A DNA stretch of 58,608 nucleotides from an uncultured Ignavibacteriales bacterium (GTDB taxonomy: Bacteria; Bacteroidota; Ignavibacteria; Ignavibacteriales; Ignavibacteriaceae): assembly GCA_903929035.1 (NCBI GenBank), contig CAIYTF010000160.1, positions 10,001 through 68,608 on the forward strand, in the 5' to 3' direction. The translations under genes and the position numbers were made by a program. A model generated the notes under the pieces. That model saw nothing but the letters and a program-made list of their open reading frames with translations. It had not been told where the DNA came from and made no database searches. How positions within the stretch are numbered: position 1 is the stretch's first letter; every line of letters starts with the position of its first letter. Of the stretch, positions 56,001 to 58,608 are shown in pieces.

Positions 56001-56089
56001 TTATTCAATTCATTTTTCGCGAAACCGCGGAGCGTAAAAAAACCGAAGAAGCACTGCGGGAAGCTAGGAAAGCAATTGTTAATGGTTAA
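53027..56089 (+). CDS. CheB-CheR-PAS fusion signalling protein
   Basis: 1020 residues. A disordered charged N-terminus (1-40) leads to a CheB methylesterase domain (about 44-230) with triad Ser53 (GASAGG), His80 (IQHLDPNH) and Asp172 (GSDGSLG). A CheR domain follows (about 245-500; VPACSTGEEAYSLA SAM site, DLDSDAIEIARKGIF, SCRNMLIYM). Then come a PAS domain (about 540-650), a long coiled coil (about 678-764) with tandem STNEELQ heptads, and two further PAS domains (about 775-890 and 895-1010). It stops at REARKAIVNG, where relatives continue into a histidine kinase or GGDEF domain. No CheB receiver is present. It probably integrates sensory input with protein methylation or demethylation. Output would need a separate partner, perhaps the lone receiver at 52167. 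Confidence 0.9.
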   Translation: MASKKNKNKDNNSGDTPEPANTGEQVFAGDSFVLTKENGNVSAGFPIVGIGASAGGLEALELFFKNMPNNNGMAFVVIQHLDPNHIGIMPELLQRLTAMTVFQASDDLIVKPNCVYVIPPNKSLFLLNGTLKLLDPVETRGLRLPIDIFFRSLADDKQDKSIGIILSGMGSDGSLGIKAIKEKDGTVLVQSPETSKFDGMPRSAIESVIADIVAPAEELPAKLIEYLKFIPRVATNAEIDSKAKSNLEKIILLLREQTGHDFSLYKKNTLFRRIDRRRGIHQIDKIQTYVRFLQDNPKEIEILFKELLIGVTSFFRDTAVWETLKENVLPDLISELPNGYVMRAWVPACSTGEEAYSLAIIFKEAMDKIKKNKNITLQVFATDLDSDAIEIARKGIFPANIEADVSVERLNRFFTPVPGGFRVNTGIREMVVLAPQNVIKDPPFTKLDFLSCRNMLIYMEPELQKKLVALFHYCLNPGGIMVFGTAETIGYNNEKFQELDGKLKFFYRSSKGQETSELLNFPSSFHHPKVAETEKLIQQQSVESIQNIADQIMLQRFAPASVLVNDKGDIIYITGRTGKYLELSAGKANWNIYSMAREGLRHELPGAFRKAMQHFDPVHISRIRVGANGNSQIVNITVQRFEAPDSIRGMIMVVFSDVAAVIEPEIQSSKHKPRSSSGRQKELEMLLQRGNEDLQSVREEMRSTQEEMQTSQEELKSTNEELQSTNEELQSTNEELNTSKEEMLSLNEELQTVNLELQSKVNDFGRANDDMKNLLNSTEIATLFLDKDLNIRRFTDQVTKIFKLRSTDIGRPFTDLVTNLQYPEMGHDAIQVLTTLVFKETRVAADNGAWFNIRILPYRTLDDRIEGLVITFTDITKAKKVEEALLVSEAFYRQHFESAKDGILFLDAETGKIKGVNSFLTQMLGCTSEEFIEKAIWEIGLFKGIAENKEKIYEVQQKEFVRYNDLSIETTDGRKINAEVTGSMYLIDSKKVIQFIFRETAERKKTEEALREARKAIVNG
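55178..55237 (+). repeat. 21-bp tandem repeat in the coiled-coil coding region
   Basis: ACCAACGAGGAGCTGCAATC-type units of 21 bp at 55178 and 55199 are identical, and a diverged third follows from 55220. They encode the heptad STNEELQ, so repeat-number change would lengthen or shorten the signalling coil by whole heptads. Confidence 0.85.
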
Positions 56090-56140
56090 TTGCGATAACA
56101 CAAATAATTTAACGTGTTGAATTAATATTACCAGTATTGA

Positions 56141-56207
56141 CCTAATGACTTTGTCAAAAAATAACCTTTCGCGTATTCGCGTTATAAATTGTGAACAAGC
56201 CCTAAAG
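56141..56207. repeat. Dispersed palindromic repeat, family A (copy 3)
   Basis: Left end CTAATGACTTTGTCAAAAAATAAC, interior TTTCGCGTATTCGCGTT, right end GAACAAGCCCTAAAG. It lies between the CheB-CheR gene and the SirB1-like gene; the rest of that 246-base gap shows no gene. Confidence 0.65.
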
Positions 56208-56335
56208 TCTTTGTAAGCAATTTCCGATAATGAAAGTAACTGCAAGAATTTGATAGTAAATAAGAAAACAGCAGTCATTTATTAAATAGTTCTTGTATAT
56301 CAGCTATCTTTTCGAATATTATTAGAGTTACGACA

Positions 56336-57160
56336 ATGGTTAACACGAAAATGCTCCCTCATCTGATTAATTTATTAGATGACCCGTCACCTGAAATTAG
56401 AAATTCAGTTCTTTCTGAATTAGATAAATATGGTATGGCACTAGAAGAAGAAATAGTTCACTCGGATATTGAACTTGATCCGCTGCGCAAATTAATGCTT
56501 GAAACAATCTTTGAAAAAAATGACCGTGCCCTGCTTAAGAAAGACTGGATGGCACTTGCAAATATTCAAGATGAAACAAGTAAATTGGAAACCGGTTTAG
56601 AGTTAATTTGCAGTTTTCAAAACGGAAGATTCTATCCCGCCAAACTTTCATCACTCATTGATGAACTTGTCAAAGAATATTATGAAACATATTTAGAACC
56701 TGATACGATTAAGTTGGTTTATTTTTTATTTCAACAAAAGAGATTGAAGGGCGCAGACAGAGACTATTATAACCCGATGAACAGCAATCTCGTTTATGTT
56801 CTTGAGTACGGGCAGGGAATCCCCATAAGTCTTGTTGCTATACTAATACTCGCGGGGCAAAGGCTTGGACTTGAAATAGACGGCTGCAATTTCCCGGGGC
56901 ATTTTCTTGCACGATTCAATCATCCGGTCAGCAGCGAATTAATATTAGTGGATTGCTATAACGGCGGGCATCTTATTTACGAGTCAGATATGAACACGCT
57001 GGCAAAAGATACTCTCAAGCATCTTGCAGGGCTTGCCCACGAAAGAGTGGACAGCATAACTATGCTGCGCAGAGTACTTGGCAATCTTGCTAATTCATAT
57101 CAAAAGAATGGCGATGTTACCAACCAAGAATTTTTTGAAGCACTGTTAGAACGTACCTAA
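56336..57160 (+). CDS. SirB1 / transglutaminase-like family protein
   Basis: 274 residues, no signal peptide. N-terminal helical part (HEAT-like LLDDPSPEIRNSVLSEL), then a Transglut_core2 region: NPMNSNLVYVLEYGQGIPIS, LVAILILAGQRLGLEIDGCN and FPGHFLARF. These fit the SirB1 family, whose members have a transglutaminase-like fold; the histidine of GHF is present but the catalytic cysteine would be Cys199 in DGCNF rather than the classical place, so enzymatic activity is uncertain. The cellular role is unknown. It converges with the aldo/keto reductase gene across a palindromic repeat that may act as a two-way terminator. Confidence 0.75.
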   Translation: MVNTKMLPHLINLLDDPSPEIRNSVLSELDKYGMALEEEIVHSDIELDPLRKLMLETIFEKNDRALLKKDWMALANIQDETSKLETGLELICSFQNGRFYPAKLSSLIDELVKEYYETYLEPDTIKLVYFLFQQKRLKGADRDYYNPMNSNLVYVLEYGQGIPISLVAILILAGQRLGLEIDGCNFPGHFLARFNHPVSSELILVDCYNGGHLIYESDMNTLAKDTLKHLAGLAHERVDSITMLRRVLGNLANSYQKNGDVTNQEFFEALLERT

Positions 57161-57218
57161 ATTGAAAGTTTCATAGTAGATTTCCTTCTTTTCCTGATAC
57201 TCGTTCAGCTGCTTCGTA

Positions 57219-57278
57219 CTTTAGGGCTTGTCCAAAAATAACATTAACAATAGGTTATTTCTTGACAAGCCCTTAAAG
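57219..57278. repeat. Dispersed palindromic repeat, family A (copy 4, most complete)
   Basis: 60 bases with inverted ends CTTTAGGGCTTGTC and GACAAGCCCTTAAAG, next to inner ATAAC/GTTAT arms. It lacks the TTCGCG interior of the longer copies. It sits between two convergent genes (stops at 57160 and 57284). Confidence 0.8.
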
Positions 57279-57283
57279 GTTAA

Positions 57284-58270
57284 TCATTTGTCTATAAATT
57301 TCATAGCCGATTCCGCGTAGCGAAGACCTTTTGTGAAACTCCGCGCGGCAAATTCATTCAGTTTCTCTATATCGGAAGGGGAGAGTTTAACTGCTGTCGC
57401 GCCTATATTTTCCTCGAGATATTTTATTCTTTTTGTTCCGGGAATGGGGACGATAAAATTTCGTTGGGCAAGTACCCACGCGAGCGCGAGCTGCGGAATC
57501 GAACAGTTTTTATCTTTTGCCATCGCTTCAAGTTTTTCAACAAGTGCGAAGTTATGCTTGAAATTATCTTCCGCGAACCGGGGATGAAATCTCCTGTAAT
57601 CTCCATCCGGAATTTCAGCGGTGGATTTAAACGCGCCTGTCAGGAAGCCTCGGCCAAGCGGTGAATAAGCAACGTATGCAATATTTAGTTCTTCACATAA
57701 AGGAAGCAGTTCTTCTTCAGGCTCCCGCGACCACAAGGAATATTCGGTTTGCAGCGCGGTAATCGGGTGAACTTTATAAGCACGGCGAATAGTTGCAGGT
57801 GATGCTTCGGAAAGCCCTAAATATCGTACTTTTCCTTCTGCAACCAATTCAGCCATCGCGCCGACAGTTTCTTCGATAGGAACATTTGGATCTACCCGAT
57901 GCTGGTAATACAAATCAATAACATCTATGCCAAGACGCTTTAAACTCGCGTCGCAGGCTTGCTTAACATATTCGGGCTTCCCGTTCACGCCAAGGAAACT
58001 TCCATCGGCACCGCGGACATTTCCGAACTTTGTCGCGAGTATTATATTGTTTCTATGCTCTTTCAACACTTTTGAAAGCAATTCTTCGTTCTTACCGGTG
58101 CCATACATATCCGCGGTATCAAAAAAATTCAAGCCTAATTCAATGGCGCGATGCAACACTGCTATCGATTCCGCGTCATTGGTTACTCCGTAAAATTCGG
58201 ACATACCCATACAGCCTAAACCGATTTCACTAACAGTCAGGCTGCTCTTGCCTAATGTTTTTGCCTTCAT
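57284..58270 (-). CDS. Aldo/keto reductase
   Basis: 328 residues. Catalytic tetrad visible: Asp51 (FFDTADMYG), Tyr56, Lys81 (ATKFG) and His124 (LYYQHRVDP). The nucleotide-binding end shows [15 protein letters not shown]. The start [24 protein letters not shown] is the typical opening of the AKR11/13-like branch. It reduces aldehydes or ketones with NADPH; substrate unknown. Stand-alone gene on the - strand with an upstream pyrimidine/purine-rich leader (58271-58285). Confidence 0.92.
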   Translation of the reverse strand: MKAKTLGKSSLTVSEIGLGCMGMSEFYGVTNDAESIAVLHRAIELGLNFFDTADMYGTGKNEELLSKVLKEHRNNIILATKFGNVRGADGSFLGVNGKPEYVKQACDASLKRLGIDVIDLYYQHRVDPNVPIEETVGAMAELVAEGKVRYLGLSEASPATIRRAYKVHPITALQTEYSLWSREPEEELLPLCEELNIAYVAYSPLGRGFLTGAFKSTAEIPDGDYRRFHPRFAEDNFKHNFALVEKLEAMAKDKNCSIPQLALAWVLAQRNFIVPIPGTKRIKYLEENIGATAVKLSPSDIEKLNEFAARSFTKGLRYAESAMKFIDK

Positions 58271-58443
58271 ATTACAATATTCTTTCTTTTAAATGATGTC
58301 TATTATACTAAGAGTTTGGAAAATAACAAATGAATTAGTCGAAATAAAATATTTGGTTTTATACAGAATGTTATAGAGGCTGAAAAACATCCAAAATACT
58401 TTAAAATATTTCACTAACTTTAAACTTATAAAAAAATTACAAT

Positions 58444-58608
58444 ATGACCAAACAATACTTATCAAATCTATTTTCGACCTTTCAAAAAGGTGACGCGAGG
58501 GAAGAATCCTACTACGAACATCTCTCTTGCTTGATTAAAACCTTTTCCGATTTGCAACGGAAAAAGAAAATAGATGTAACTATTCTTCCAAAGAAAACAG
58601 AAGCAGGC
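58444..58608 (+). CDS. Start of a probable restriction-modification protein, cut by the window edge
   Basis: 55 residues are visible from ATG 58444 and the frame is open at the end. QYLSNLFSTFQKGDAREESY, then YEHLSCLIKTFSDLQ and KKIDVTILPKKTEAG. This fits the N-terminal end of Eco57I/type ISP-like restriction-modification or N6-adenine methylase proteins, where TEAG/CGAPDF leads into a nuclease-like segment. The 173-base gap before it shows no other gene. The call is by resemblance only and could change with the full sequence. Confidence 0.55.
   Translation, partial: MTKQYLSNLFSTFQKGDAREESYYEHLSCLIKTFSDLQRKKKIDVTILPKKTEAG

Overview
The window is a piece of an AT-rich bacterial chromosome. 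Three secreted proteins end in the Por/type IX secretion (T9SS) sorting domain with the signature QNYPNPFNP. Core genes are driven by sigma70-type promoters (TTGACA-N17-AATAAT and similar), uS14 is the zinc-free form, and tRNAs mostly lack an encoded CCA. Together these point to the Bacteroidota/Chlorobiota/Ignavibacteriota group, most probably an Ignavibacteria-like organism. That assignment is inference from family knowledge and was not checked by database search.

Left arm, 1-16.2 kb, mostly + strand. Two T9SS cargo proteins come first; the second is a 1437-residue trypsin-fold protease with fibronectin, nidogen-like and sorting domains. A signalling-like trio follows: a lone receiver, a TonB-dependent receptor, and a YfiR-like periplasmic protein overlapping the receptor by one base. 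Next come an Rpn/PD-(D/E)XK nuclease-like gene, a DUF1569 protein, an MFS exporter, a GT4 glycosyltransferase, a secreted endonuclease/phosphatase-fold enzyme and an SDR protein. A 341-bp element with perfect 25-bp inverted ends then cuts off a DNA methyltransferase gene on the - strand.

Centre, 16.4-47.7 kb, all - strand. This is one continuous translation/transcription super-cluster. In transcription order: tRNA-Tyr, tRNA-Gly, tRNA-Thr, rpmG, tRNA-Trp, secE, nusG, rplKAJL, rpoBC, rpsL, rpsG, fusA, tuf, the S10 and spc groups, secY, map, infA, rpmJ, rpsM, rpsK, rpsD, rpoA, rplQ, terminator. Promoters are visible ahead of the tRNA cluster, rplJ and rpsL, and an attenuator-like hairpin lies between rplL and rpoB. 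Oddities: rplF carries a one-base frameshift in a G run, tRNA-Gln sits between rplR and rpsE, adk is absent between secY and map, a dispersed repeat separates nusG from secE, and uL5 has an N-terminal extension of about 40 residues.

Right arm, 47.7-58.6 kb, accessory. It holds a T9SS beta-propeller-like protein and an AbiEi/AbiEii-type toxin-antitoxin pair flanked by 51-bp direct repeats. A truncated DUF1016 nuclease gene and an AlkD-like N-terminal remnant follow. Then come a lone receiver, a CheB-CheR-PAS fusion lacking a kinase domain, a SirB1-like protein, an aldo/keto reductase, and the start of a probable restriction-modification protein at the window edge. Intergenic spaces here carry at least three families of palindromic or MITE-like repeats.

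Overall, a conserved core is bracketed by two repeat-rich, defence-related and partly decayed regions. I found no CRISPR array, rRNA gene, replication origin or intact transposase.
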